A DNA stretch of 41,992 bases from an uncultured Lachnospiraceae bacterium (GCA_902770965.1 CACXUY010000029.1:1-41992); one strand, 5' to 3'; positions 33,217 to 41,540 are shown, numbered from the stretch's first letter. The notes: generated from the sequence alone by a model not told the origin. Numbers and translations: made by a program.

Positions 33217-34161
33217 TCATTCCTGCGTGACCTTTCCGCCTTCTACGACAAGAGTCTCCTCAAAATCGGGACCGTAAGTATCCATAAGGGTCGCCTCATA
33301 CGCGGCGTGGAAGAAATTCTCCTCACCAAGAGCGACGATCTCATCGTTGATCCAGCTCAGCAGGCTCTCATTCCCCTTGGAAACCGCGGGAGCGATGGTG
33401 TCCTGGGAGCCCAGCGTAGGGATACCGACGGTGTAGCCCTCATTCTGCAGGGCAAATGCTATTACCTCAGTGTTGTCGTTCGCCCAGGCAACGCCGTTGC
33501 CGTTCTCAAGGGCATTCTTCGCGGTGGCATAAGAATCATATTTCTGAAGCTTTACTTCAGGATTGTTCTCGATCAGGTAGGTCTCCGCGGTCGTGCCGGA
33601 GATGACGATAACCTGGTCGCCGTCGCCCAGCTCGGACAGGTCGGTGATCACGCGGCTGTCAGGGGAGACAACTCCCAGCGCGACATTCATATAAGGAAGC
33701 GCAAAATCCACCTGCTCGGCACGTTTTTCGGTGACGGTGAAGTTCGCGAGAATGATATCGACCTTGCCTGTCTCAAGATACTCGACGCGGTTTGCCGCCT
33801 CGGTGGAGACATAGTTGATCTTGACTCCAAGATCCTTGCCGATCTGCTCCGCGAAATATATGTCATAACCCTGATAATCGCCGTTCTCATCTACGTAGCC
33901 GAAGGGATTCTTGTCTGAGAAAACTCCGATATTGATCGATCCGCTCTCCTTGATCTCATCGAGAGTGCGGTAAACTGTCTTGCCTGAGGCCGCGCCCGAC
34001 CCCTCTCCGGATGACGATGCCTGGCTACTGCCCGAAGCGTTCGCGCTGCCGCCGGACGCATTTGAATTATCCGAACCACCCGAAGCATTTCCGCCACAGC
34101 CTGAAAGCGTGAGTGCCAGCGCAAGTGCTGCCGCAAGTACGGCTGTATATCTTTTCTTCAT
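33217..34161 (-). CDS. Amino acid ABC transporter substrate-binding lipoprotein
   Basis: 314 residues: signal peptide MKKRYTAVLAAALALALTLS, lipobox LSGC with the lipidated Cys near 22, then a Gly/Ser/Asn/Ala-rich flexible tether of about 40 residues, then a type 2 periplasmic binding fold (SINIGVFSDKNPFGYVDE, NYQGYDI-like DYQGYDIYFAEQIGKDLGV, EYLETGKVDIILANFTVT, WINDEIVALGEENFF). It is anchored on the outer face of the membrane and delivers a polar amino acid to the permeases. AAGGAGG lies 8 nt before the ATG, and a promoter with a perfect -10 box is directly upstream, making this the first gene of the transporter operon. Confidence 0.94.
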   Translation of the reverse strand: MKKRYTAVLAAALALALTLSGCGGNASGGSDNSNASGGSANASGSSQASSSGEGSGAASGKTVYRTLDEIKESGSINIGVFSDKNPFGYVDENGDYQGYDIYFAEQIGKDLGVKINYVSTEAANRVEYLETGKVDIILANFTVTEKRAEQVDFALPYMNVALGVVSPDSRVITDLSELGDGDQVIVISGTTAETYLIENNPEVKLQKYDSYATAKNALENGNGVAWANDNTEVIAFALQNEGYTVGIPTLGSQDTIAPAVSKGNESLLSWINDEIVALGEENFFHAAYEATLMDTYGPDFEETLVVEGGKVTQE

Positions 34162-34196
34162 ATCATTTTCCTCCTTGTCAGAAAAATATCATAACC

Positions 34197-34224
34197 ATTA
34201 TACACATTTTCCTGCATAGTTCAA
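34197..34224 (-). promoter_or_regulatory. Promoter of the amino acid ABC transporter operon
   Basis: TTGAAC (34219-34224) and TATAAT (34197-34202) on the minus strand with a 16-bp spacer, about 36 bp before the binding-protein start codon. The -35 box touches the hairpin that ends the preceding two-component genes. Confidence 0.7.
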
Positions 34225-34256
34225 GCGGCGGCTTCTCCGCTCCGGCTCCGCCGCTT
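34223..34256 (-). terminator. G+C-rich hairpin after the response regulator gene
   Basis: AAGCGGCGG (34223-34231) pairs with CCGCCGCTT (34248-34256) as a 9-bp stem with a 16-nt loop, about 12 nt past the response-regulator stop. No T-run follows on the minus strand, so efficiency as an intrinsic terminator is uncertain, but its position between two operons fits that role. Confidence 0.55.
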
Positions 34257-34267
34257 TGATTTATGGG

Positions 34268-34957
34268 TCAGATTTTAAACCTATAGCCGACGCCCCATAT
34301 GGTCTCTATATACTGAGGCTTGGAGGTATCAAGCTCGATCTTCTCGCGGATTTTCTTGATGTGCACGGTGACTGTGGCGATATCTCCCACAGATTCCATG
34401 TTCCAAATATTCCGGAAAAGGTCTTCTTTTGTGTACACATGGTTAGGATTCGACGCAAGGAAGGTCAAAAGGTCAAATTCCTTTGTCGTGAAATTCTTCT
34501 CCTCGCCGTTGACGAAGACGCGGCGGGCTGTCTTGTCGATCTTAAGATTGCGGATCTCTATCACGTCATTTCTTTTTGTACTGTTTCCGATGAGCCTGTC
34601 GTAACGGCTGATATGCGCTTTGACGCGGGCGACGAGTTCACTGGGGGAGAAGGGCTTCGTGATATAGTCGTCAGCGCCGAGGCCAAGACCCCTTATCTTG
34701 TCTATGTCGTCTTTGCGGGCGGAAACCATCAGCACAGGCGCGTCCTTGTTCTCACGTATTCGCCGGCATATCTCAAATCCATCCGTGCCAGGCAGCATCA
34801 GGTCAAGGATGTAAAGATTGAACTCCTCATCCAATGCCCTCTGCAGGCCTCGGGTTCCATCCGTCTCTATCTCCACCTCAAAGCCGGAAAGCTCCAGATA
34901 GTCTTTTTCCAGCTCCGCGATACTCTCTTCATCTTCGATGATCAATATCCTGCTCAT
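34268..34957 (-). CDS. OmpR/PhoB-family response regulator
   Basis: 229 residues. The receiver domain (RILIIEDEESIAELEKDYL) has the acidic pair and the phospho-acceptor Asp near residue 52 in YILDLMLPGTDGF, then VLMVSARKDDIDKI and DDYITKPFSPSELVARV. The C-terminal winged helix ends IETIWGVGYRFKI. An ATG at 34963 is in frame, but AAGGAGG directly abuts it; the ATG at 34957 has AGGAGG at normal spacing and is preferred. The gene begins inside the 3' end of the histidine kinase gene, so the pair is translationally coupled. DNA targets are unknown. Confidence 0.95.
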   Translation of the reverse strand: MSRILIIEDEESIAELEKDYLELSGFEVEIETDGTRGLQRALDEEFNLYILDLMLPGTDGFEICRRIRENKDAPVLMVSARKDDIDKIRGLGLGADDYITKPFSPSELVARVKAHISRYDRLIGNSTKRNDVIEIRNLKIDKTARRVFVNGEEKNFTTKEFDLLTFLASNPNHVYTKEDLFRNIWNMESVGDIATVTVHIKKIREKIELDTSKPQYIETIWGVGYRFKI

Positions 34958-36347
34958 ACTCATCCTCCTTGGCTTTGTCTGCTGCCCTGTCCCTCAGCTT
35001 GTCCCGGACTCTGTCTATGACGTTTTCTTTTGGCCTGGCACTTGTTATTTCCTTGTCGGTGATACCTTCTTTAGCTTTGTCTCTTGCCATGCCCTTGTCT
35101 ATGATCTTTTCTTTGATTTTGTCCCTTGTTATACCCTTGTCAGCACTCTTCTCTTTAGCTTTATCTCTTGCTACGCCTCTGGTCCTGACCTTACCATCAC
35201 CGGTTTTGGCTTTGCCGTCGGCAGCATCCGCGTCGACAGCGGGACGAATATTTTCCACATACTTTCTCAGCACGAAATGCAGGACCGTGCCGGTACCCTC
35301 CTTGCTGGTCGCCCATATCCTGCCGCCATGATCCTCGATCACCTTGCGCACGATGGACAAACCTATGCCGCTCCCGCCGGTAAGAGAATTTCTGGAAGCA
35401 TCGGCGCGGAAAAAGCGGTCAAAGATATAAGGAAGATCCTTCTGAGAAATCCCCCTTCCGTTATCCTCTATCTCGACCTGGATGAAATCATCAGCGTCCC
35501 TCACCCTCAGATTGATCATGCCCTTGCTCTTGTCCATGTATTTGACTGAGTTGCTGACGATGTTGTTCACCACTCTTTTGAGTTGTTCCGCGTCACCGAT
35601 GATCATGACATCATTGTCTTCCAGGTAATTATAGTATGTAAGCTCTATATTTTGAGTCTCCAGATCCATCTGAAGCTCCGATGCCCTCTCCTTAAAATAG
35701 TCCGCCACATTTATCTTGTCGAAAACATATGGTATGCGGTTAGTGTCGATGCGCGAGTATATGGTAAGCTCATCGATGAGATTGTCCATATCATTTGCCT
35801 TGTTGTAAATGGTCCGGACGTATTTGTCAAGCTTCTCCGGGGTAGCGGCGACGCCGTCGATGATGCCCTCACAGTAGCCTTTTATCGCCGTTATGGGTGT
35901 TTTCAGGTCATGTGAAATGTTCCTTATCAGCGCTTTGCTGTCGATATCATATTGCATTTTCTCCTCGGCGCTTTCCTTGAGACGTTTGCGCATATCATCG
36001 AAATCCTGAAACAGCTCGCTTATCTCATCATCGCCTTCCGGTTCCAGAACGAACTCAAGGTTTCCGTACTTTATCTCCCTGGTCGCTTTTTTCAGCTTCG
36101 ACAATGGTTTGACGACCGAATTGTACAGCCCTACCATAACCAGAGCAGCCGTGAGCACCAAGGTCAATATGATAATGAGTCCGAGGCTGAATACCGTATC
36201 CATCAGGCGATTACTCGATATATCCGAGATGATGGCAAAAAACGACGGATGCATCCTGCGCAGCAGCAGCACCGTTGACGCGAAAAGAAAGATCGGCAGC
36301 AGCACTACAGTAAAAAACGAGATGATCATCTTGGTGCGCAGCTTCAT
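34929..36347 (-). CDS. Sensor histidine kinase with charged repetitive C-terminal tail
   Basis: 472 residues: membrane helices near 8-30 and 52-75 enclosing a very short extracellular loop, a HAMP domain (VVKPLSKLKKATREIKYGNL), the DHp motif IRNISHDLKTPITAIKGYC with His146, and an ATPase domain with N box VVNNIVSNSVKYMDKS, G1 DNGRGISQKDLPYIFDRFF and G2 TGGSGIGLSIVRKVIEDHGG. After about residue 370 comes a tail of roughly 100 residues, rich in Lys/Asp/Arg, with repeats such as RDKAKEK and DKGITRDKIKEK. The tail is absent from ordinary kinases and its 3' end overlaps the response regulator gene. The kinase precedes its regulator, the reverse of the common order. With hardly any sensor loop, it may sense the membrane or a partner protein. 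Confidence 0.93.
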   Translation of the reverse strand: MKLRTKMIISFFTVVLLPIFLFASTVLLLRRMHPSFFAIISDISSNRLMDTVFSLGLIIILTLVLTAALVMVGLYNSVVKPLSKLKKATREIKYGNLEFVLEPEGDDEISELFQDFDDMRKRLKESAEEKMQYDIDSKALIRNISHDLKTPITAIKGYCEGIIDGVAATPEKLDKYVRTIYNKANDMDNLIDELTIYSRIDTNRIPYVFDKINVADYFKERASELQMDLETQNIELTYYNYLEDNDVMIIGDAEQLKRVVNNIVSNSVKYMDKSKGMINLRVRDADDFIQVEIEDNGRGISQKDLPYIFDRFFRADASRNSLTGGSGIGLSIVRKVIEDHGGRIWATSKEGTGTVLHFVLRKYVENIRPAVDADAADGKAKTGDGKVRTRGVARDKAKEKSADKGITRDKIKEKIIDKGMARDKAKEGITDKEITSARPKENVIDRVRDKLRDRAADKAKEDEYEQDIDHRR

Positions 36348-36392
36348 AATTATATCAGCTCCTTGATTCTTTCCGGCTATGCCTTAACAGAA

Positions 36393-36540
36393 TTGCCTTC
36401 ATTGTCTTTTTCGGTCCGGTTATGGCTGTTTCAGCCTTTTGGCTCTTCGGCTGTGTCTTGACCGCGTTGCCTTCATTATCTTTTTCGGTCCGGTTATGGC
36501 TGCTTCAGCCTTTTGGCTCTTCGGCTGTGTTTTGACCGCG
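36393..36540. repeat. 74-bp tandem duplication between DUF5711 and kinase genes
   Basis: Two nearly identical units (36393-36466, 36467-36540) beginning TTGCCTTCATT and containing TTTTCGGTCCGGTTATGGCT. Only a few substitutions separate them, so the duplication is recent. They fill most of the 234-bp gap; no gene or terminator is recognised there. Confidence 0.9.
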
Positions 36541-36581
36541 TTGTATGCCCGATCCTTTTTTGAGAGAGTCATGACGGCGGA

Positions 36582-37835
36582 TCATGACAGTTTCAGCTCT
36601 TTGATCCTGTTCGATGATATCTGCAGGAAGGTTCTTTCTCCCGTGAAACGGACTCTCATTACCTCTTCTGAGAGCTTGCTTTCGTAGCGCACGCGCCCCC
36701 AGCCCGTCATGACCATCAGGCTGTCGCGGTCCATGAAAACCGCGTATTTTCCTGAATAATACGCCTGTTTGAAGGTCGCTGGAACAGCCTTATCAAATAC
36801 CCTGCGTCCGTTTGCGGTGTACTGCCGGAATATCAGCGTGTCGCTGTCATCTCCCTTCATCAGAAGGCCTATCCTTGAGGAAGAAGGCATCGCCCTGACG
36901 ATCTCATACCTGAGCAGCGTCTCCTTGTCTATTGAAGGTTTGCCGTCCTCCCCGTAACCGAAGAAACACAGCCTGTCGTCACCGATAGCACAGAGCTTAT
37001 CCTCAGACATGAAGACCATGCTCGGAAAAAGTGTGTCCGAATAAGTAAAAGCCGTGGTCTTGCCGGCTTCATCGGCAGTGCTGTCACTCAAGTCATAGAA
37101 TGTGACGCGGCTCTGGAGGCCGCCCTGTCCGATGACCGCGCCTGCAACCACCAGCCTTTTTCCCGAGGGCGACATGACCATCTCGAGTGGATATCCGCTC
37201 ATGCTCATGGTCGTCCCGATCCTGATATCCAGTTCCGATCCGTCCTGACGGTAAAAGCCTATGATGCCCCCCTCGCCCTCCTCCGCGTCCTGAGCCAGGG
37301 CAAGCACGCCGAAAGAAGAGACGGCAATATTCAGGATAGGATTGCTGCATGCCGCCCTTCCTGTTATGCCGCTTGTGTTGAAAATAATAGCTTCACGGCC
37401 CGCTATGTCCGCGACGACCCCATAGGAGCCGTTGGTCACAGCCTTTGGCTCGCGCATGCTGTAGTTCGTGCGCCATATGACGCTTCCGTCTTTTCCTATA
37501 CAGCACATCCCGCCGGTGCCATAGGCGAGGACGCACGAGTCCAGATCCGTATAGTTGTCATAGCTCTTAAAGCTTTTGTTCTCCCTGAGCAGCTCAACCG
37601 ATCTGTATCTCCTCAGCTCATCATACAGACGAAAAGAACCATAGAAAATGAAGGCCACGGCGGCGACTGCGATTACAAGCCTTATAACCAACCATCGTCT
37701 GCCATTGACCCTCTGTCTTTCCAGCTGTCTTTCTCGCTTCCTCTCTTCGGTTTTTCTGCGGGCGATCGCCGACTCAATACGCTTATTCCGCGCGTCCGCG
37801 CTGTCGCCTCGCAGCCTGCTGTTCCTATGCGCCAT
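36582..37835 (-). CDS. DUF5711 family membrane-anchored protein
   Basis: 417 residues: a very basic N-terminal cytoplasmic segment of about 50 residues (RRKTEERKRERQLERQR), one membrane helix near 51-70 (VIRLVIAVAAVAFIFYGSF), then an extracellular region with beta-propeller-like repeats (CVLAYGTGGMCCIGKDGSVI, YGVVADIAGREAIIFNTSG, LCAIGDDRLCFFGYGEDG). This matches DUF5711, common in Clostridia and of unknown function. It could be a surface sensor or scaffold. It lies between rsmA and the histidine kinase gene with repeats on both sides, so co-transcription is uncertain, although a role with the kinase, which has almost no sensory loop, is conceivable. Confidence 0.85.
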   Translation of the reverse strand: MAHRNSRLRGDSADARNKRIESAIARRKTEERKRERQLERQRVNGRRWLVIRLVIAVAAVAFIFYGSFRLYDELRRYRSVELLRENKSFKSYDNYTDLDSCVLAYGTGGMCCIGKDGSVIWRTNYSMREPKAVTNGSYGVVADIAGREAIIFNTSGITGRAACSNPILNIAVSSFGVLALAQDAEEGEGGIIGFYRQDGSELDIRIGTTMSMSGYPLEMVMSPSGKRLVVAGAVIGQGGLQSRVTFYDLSDSTADEAGKTTAFTYSDTLFPSMVFMSEDKLCAIGDDRLCFFGYGEDGKPSIDKETLLRYEIVRAMPSSSRIGLLMKGDDSDTLIFRQYTANGRRVFDKAVPATFKQAYYSGKYAVFMDRDSLMVMTGWGRVRYESKLSEEVMRVRFTGERTFLQISSNRIKELKLS

Positions 37836-37875
37836 ATCAGTATGTACCGTTTGTCTTTATTAATTCATGGTAACT

Positions 37876-37939
37876 ATTCAGCAACCCAGACTCGGGATGC
37901 TGCGCATCCCTCGTTGTGGGGCGGTCAGAGGCGCTGAAT
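37876..37939. repeat. REP-like palindrome between rsmA and the DUF5711 gene
   Basis: Outer arms ATTCAGC (37876-37882) and GCTGAAT (37933-37939) enclose a perfect inner palindrome GGGATGC-TGC-GCATCCC (37894-37910). It is the most symmetrical of the three copies seen (others at 30707 and 33131). Confidence 0.88.
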
Positions 37940-37948
37940 AATAACAAT

Positions 37949-38815
37949 TCATGACTGCAAAATAATATCTGACAGCTCTGAAAACTGTTTCAACGACAGC
38001 TCCTCGCCTCGCGCATTCTCCGAGAGTCCGAGCCGCAATATTGCCGAGCGTATATTCTCCTTTGTAAGCCCCAAAGATGTGCCGTGCTCCAGGCTGTTGA
38101 CCAATGTCTTGCGCCTCTGACCGAAGGCTGCCTTGATCAAAGCGAACATCAGAGTCTCATCCTTCGGGCGGACCGGTTTCCGGTCGCCGAAGCATCTTAG
38201 GTTCAACACCGCGGAACCGACCGTGGGCCTTGGCATGAAGCAATTCGGCGGCACGTTCGCCGCAAGCTCCGGTTCGGCATAATAACGAACCGCCAAGGTA
38301 ATGGCTCCATAGTTATCCGCTCCGGGCTCTGCCATGATGCGGGAGGCGACCTCCTTTTGAACCATGACTGTGACCTGGACCGGGTCAGCTCCACACTCAA
38401 AAAGCTCCATAAGCACCGGCGTAGTAATATAATATGGAAGATTCGCCACCACACGCAGGGGGCGGCCGCCGCCATATTCCCGCACCAGTGAGGGGATATC
38501 TGTCTTCATGATATCCCCTGAAATCACTGTGACATTGGGGCAGTCAGAGAGGGTCTCATGGAGGATTCCCACCAGATCCCTGTCGATCTCAACTGCCGCC
38601 ACTGCTGCCGCGGCCTCTGACAGAGCCTGAGTGAGCGTCCCAATGCCCGGGCCTATCTCCAGGACGAAATCGTCTTTGGTGACGCCGGACGCCTTGATGA
38701 TCTTCTCCAGCACCCTGCCGTCTATGAGGAAATTCTGTCCGAACCTTTTGCGGAAAGCAAAATTATATTTCTGGATTACGCCGATCGTCACCTGCGGCTC
38801 AACTAATCTCTCCAT
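37949..38815 (-). CDS. rsmA: 16S rRNA dimethyladenosine transferase
   Basis: 288 residues from ATG 38815, set by AAAGGG 6 nt upstream; the open frame continues to 38935, but only through tandem repeats. Dimethylates the two adjacent adenosines in the 3' terminal helix of 16S rRNA. Motifs: KRFGQNFLID near the N-terminus, SAM-binding VLEIGPGIGTLTQAL, VEIDRDLV, and the catalytic NLPYYITTP. The C-terminal helical domain (FGQRRKTLVNSLEHG, SLKQFSELSDII) is complete. It lies downstream of metG. Its leader holds a 12-bp perfect hairpin just before the ribosome site and four 38-bp repeats. Confidence 0.96.
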   Translation of the reverse strand: MERLVEPQVTIGVIQKYNFAFRKRFGQNFLIDGRVLEKIIKASGVTKDDFVLEIGPGIGTLTQALSEAAAAVAAVEIDRDLVGILHETLSDCPNVTVISGDIMKTDIPSLVREYGGGRPLRVVANLPYYITTPVLMELFECGADPVQVTVMVQKEVASRIMAEPGADNYGAITLAVRYYAEPELAANVPPNCFMPRPTVGSAVLNLRCFGDRKPVRPKDETLMFALIKAAFGQRRKTLVNSLEHGTSLGLTKENIRSAILRLGLSENARGEELSLKQFSELSDIILQS

Positions 38816-38832
38816 TGTCTGCCCTTTTTCAT

Positions 38833-38864
38833 AGGTCATGGCACATATCTTCGTGCCATGACCT
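38833..38864 (-). promoter_or_regulatory. 12-bp perfect hairpin next to the rsmA ribosome binding site
   Basis: AGGTCATGGCAC (38833-38844) and GTGCCATGACCT (38853-38864) pair perfectly around an 8-nt loop. In the rsmA transcript this structure ends only a few nucleotides before the AAAAAGGG ribosome site. Its distal arm is the start of a 38-bp repeat unit, so other units can supply alternative pairing partners. Confidence 0.7.
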
Positions 38865-39004
38865 AAGCTGTCTGTCACTAAAGATGGCCCGTGCCATGAC
38901 CTCAGCTGTCCGTCACTAAAGATGGTCCGTGCCATGGCCTCAGCTGTCTGTCACTAAAGATGGTCCGTGCCATGGCCTCAGCTGTCCGTCACTAAAGATG
39001 GTTC
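38853..39004. repeat. 38-bp tandem repeat, four copies, in the metG-rsmA gap
   Basis: Units start at 38853, 38891, 38929 and 38967 with GTGCCATGACC or GTGCCATGGCC, and continue CAGCTGTCYGTCACTAAAGA. Copies differ at a few positions. Since 38 is not a multiple of three, they are not protein-coding repeats. They have no spacers and are not a CRISPR array. Confidence 0.93.
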
Positions 39005-39069
39005 AAGCGGCAAAACTGCTTACAGTATTGTCCTGTGACAGTCAGCCGTCTTTAACTGTTTATCTGTGT

Positions 39070-41145
39070 TCAGCGGATCTCAGAGCCTGACGGCATGTCC
39101 TTCTCCGGTGTCATGACGCACACATTGCCCTCTGAATCCTCGGCCGAAAGCACCATGCCCTCCGACAGCATTCCGGCCAGCTTCACAGGCTTGAGGTTGG
39201 TCACTACCATGACCTTCTTGCCGACCAGCTGATCCGGCTCATACCATCTGTGGATGCCGGACAGGATCTGGCGGGTCTCCTCGCCGAGCTTGACCTTGAG
39301 GCAGAGAAGCTTCTTCGACTTAGGAACCGCCTCACAGGCAACCACCTCGCCGACCGCGAACTTCAGCTTGCAGAAATCATCGATGGTGGCGTACTCTGCC
39401 GCCTCTTCAGCCTCTTTGCTGCCCTTGCCGTCTTCGTTTCCTGCGGGCTTGGAAGCATCCTTGCCGTCCTTGCTTCCGGCGGACTTGGAAGCATCCTTGC
39501 CGTCCTTGCTTCCGGCAGGCTTGGAATCGCCCTTGCCGTCCTGCGCATCAGGAGCGGCATCGACGAACGCCTCCGGGTGCTCCGCCATAACCTGAGCCAT
39601 GACTGCCTTCACGTCCATGCGTTCGAAGAGGCTCTCCGGGTTCTCACAGACCTTCGTGCCCGAAGGGTAGTTTCCGAAAGTGCCCAGTTCAGATAGCTTC
39701 ATGAGCGGCGCGTTGACCTGAGCAGCGATCTTCTCCGCTGTGCCTGGCAGGAAGGGTTCAAGCAGGGACGCGCCAAGGTAGATGCCCTCCGTCAGGTTGT
39801 AGAGAACCTCTGCCAGCCTGTCCTGCTTCGCTTCATCCTTCGCAAGCGCCCAAGGCATGGTCTCATCGATATATTTGTTGCAGCGCTTAAACATATTGAA
39901 GATGTCCGTCAAGGCATCAGCGACCCTGAGTCCGTCCATGTCAGCGATGACCTTCTTCACCGTCTCCTCGCAGACAGCCTTAAGGTCCGCGTCTATCTCT
40001 TCCGCCGCGCCGGTGCTGCGGACGATACCGCCGAAATATTTGTCGGTCATGGAGATCGTCCTCTTGACCAGATTTCCCAGCGTGTTGACCAAGTCGGAAT
40101 TGGTCCTTTCGACCATAAGCTCCCAGCTGATGATGCCATCATTCTCAAAAGGCATCTCGTGAAGAACGAAATAACGCACTCCGTCAACGCCGAAATATCT
40201 GATAAGCTCATCGGCATACAGCACATTTCCTTTGGACTTGCTCATCTTCCCCTTGCCCTGCAGCAGCCAGGGATGGCCGAAGACCTGCTTGGGCAGAGGC
40301 TCGCCGAGCGCCATCAGGAAGATGGGCCAGTAAATGGTATGGAAGCGGATGATGTCCTTGCCTATCAGGTGAAGGTCCGCGGGCCAGAGCTTCTTGTACT
40401 GCTCCGTGGAGTCGCCGTCCGCGTCATAGCCGATGCCGGTGATGTAGTTCGTCAGCGCGTCAAGCCACACATACACCACATGGCCGGGCGCGAAATCGAC
40501 CGGTATGCCCCATGTAAAGGACGAGCGCGAGACGCACAGATCCTGAAGCCCCGGAAGAAGGAAGTTGTTCATCATCTCGTTCTTGCGGGAGACGGGCTGT
40601 ATGAACTCGGGGTGGGCATTGATGTGGTCGATCAGCCTCTGCGCGTATTTGCTCATACGGAAGAAATATGCCTCTTCCTCAGTGGGGGTCACGGGACCTC
40701 CGCAGTCAGGGCATCTGCCATCGATAAGCTGCGATGGAGTGAAGAAGGACTCGCACGCGGTGCAGTACATGCCCTCGTACTTTCCTTTATATATATCATC
40801 CTGCTCGTAGAGCTTTTTGAAAATCTTCTGCACCTGACGCTCGTGGTCTTCGTCAGTCGTGCGGATAAACTTGTCATAGGAGGTGTTCAGTGAATCCCAG
40901 ACCTCCTTCACAACGCCCGCCGTCTTGTCGACATATGCCTTGGGACTCATGCCGGCGGCATCGGCCTTCTGCTCAATCTTCTGACCGTGCTCGTCCGTGC
41001 CCGTCTGGAAAAATACATCGTAGCCCTGTGATCTTTTAAAACGCGCTATGCTGTCCGCGAGCACTATCTCGTAGCTGTTTCCGATGTGCGGCTTGGCCGA
41101 TGCATACGCGATCGCTGTCGTAATATAATAAGGTGTGCCTTTCAT
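39070..41145 (-). CDS. metG: Methionyl-tRNA synthetase with C-terminal tRNA-binding domain
   Basis: 691 residues. Charges tRNA-Met. The class I catalytic core has the HIGH-type motif PHIGN near 19-23, the zinc-knuckle cysteines C128, C131, C145 and C148 (CTACESFF and CPDCGG) and GKMSKSKGNV with KMSKS at about 300-304. An anticodon-binding helical domain follows, and from about residue 590 a tRNA-binding OB fold (FAVGEVVACEAVPKSKKLL) of the dimerising C-terminal type. Between them lies a charged linker of about 50 residues with 12-residue repeats (SKDGKDAS). An AGGAG-rich ribosome site precedes the ATG. rsmA is next downstream. Confidence 0.97.
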   Translation of the reverse strand: MKGTPYYITTAIAYASAKPHIGNSYEIVLADSIARFKRSQGYDVFFQTGTDEHGQKIEQKADAAGMSPKAYVDKTAGVVKEVWDSLNTSYDKFIRTTDEDHERQVQKIFKKLYEQDDIYKGKYEGMYCTACESFFTPSQLIDGRCPDCGGPVTPTEEEAYFFRMSKYAQRLIDHINAHPEFIQPVSRKNEMMNNFLLPGLQDLCVSRSSFTWGIPVDFAPGHVVYVWLDALTNYITGIGYDADGDSTEQYKKLWPADLHLIGKDIIRFHTIYWPIFLMALGEPLPKQVFGHPWLLQGKGKMSKSKGNVLYADELIRYFGVDGVRYFVLHEMPFENDGIISWELMVERTNSDLVNTLGNLVKRTISMTDKYFGGIVRSTGAAEEIDADLKAVCEETVKKVIADMDGLRVADALTDIFNMFKRCNKYIDETMPWALAKDEAKQDRLAEVLYNLTEGIYLGASLLEPFLPGTAEKIAAQVNAPLMKLSELGTFGNYPSGTKVCENPESLFERMDVKAVMAQVMAEHPEAFVDAAPDAQDGKGDSKPAGSKDGKDASKSAGSKDGKDASKPAGNEDGKGSKEAEEAAEYATIDDFCKLKFAVGEVVACEAVPKSKKLLCLKVKLGEETRQILSGIHRWYEPDQLVGKKVMVVTNLKPVKLAGMLSEGMVLSAEDSEGNVCVMTPEKDMPSGSEIR
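39423..39541. repeat. 36-bp in-frame tandem repeat in the metG linker
   Basis: Units start at 39423, 39459 and 39495, with a partial fourth at 39531, each beginning CCTTGCCGTC. They encode 12-residue repeats rich in Lys, Asp, Ser and Ala in the linker before the tRNA-binding domain. Confidence 0.9.
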
Positions 41146-41540
41146 CTCTTCTCCTTCTCTGGTTCTGTTGATCTGTCTCTTCCATAGACATCGCCCTGTT
41201 GGTTATGTTCTTTCGATGATATCGTCCTTGTTGGTTATGTCCTTCTCGCTGACATCGTTTTGTCAGTCTGTCACTCTCGCTGATCTATGTCTCCGATGCC
41301 GTTTAAAAAGACAATTACCGTAATTCTACTATCTGTGATTTGATGTGTCAAGTGAAGCAAAATCAAAGAATGCTCTGCCTGTCTCCGGCCTGTCAACAGC
41401 CAGATCAAATATCTGCTCATCGAATGCGTGAAGCAGGATGTCCGACAATATGTCCCTTATTGATATCCATTGATGAAAGATGAGGCTGACGATAAGACAG
41501 GTGTTCAATTGGACAAGCAGCCAAAAAGCACTTTATAGAA
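41146..41540. other. Intergenic region upstream of metG
   Basis: About 395 bp. From about 41190 to 41286 there are three imperfect repeats of 31-33 bp (ATCGCCCTGTTGG-, ATCGTCCTTGTTGG- and ATCGTTTTGTC-like). Between 41329 and about 41535 a minus-strand frame without start codon or ribosome site reads ...RDILSDILLHAFDEQIFDLA then VDRPETGRAFFDFA before a stop; it looks protein-like and may be the decayed 3' end of a lost gene. No promoter for metG was picked out with confidence. Confidence 0.4.

Noticed and set aside
38853-39004. Possible CRISPR array (four 38-bp repeats)
   Set aside because: The units are directly contiguous with no unique spacers, and no cas gene is present.
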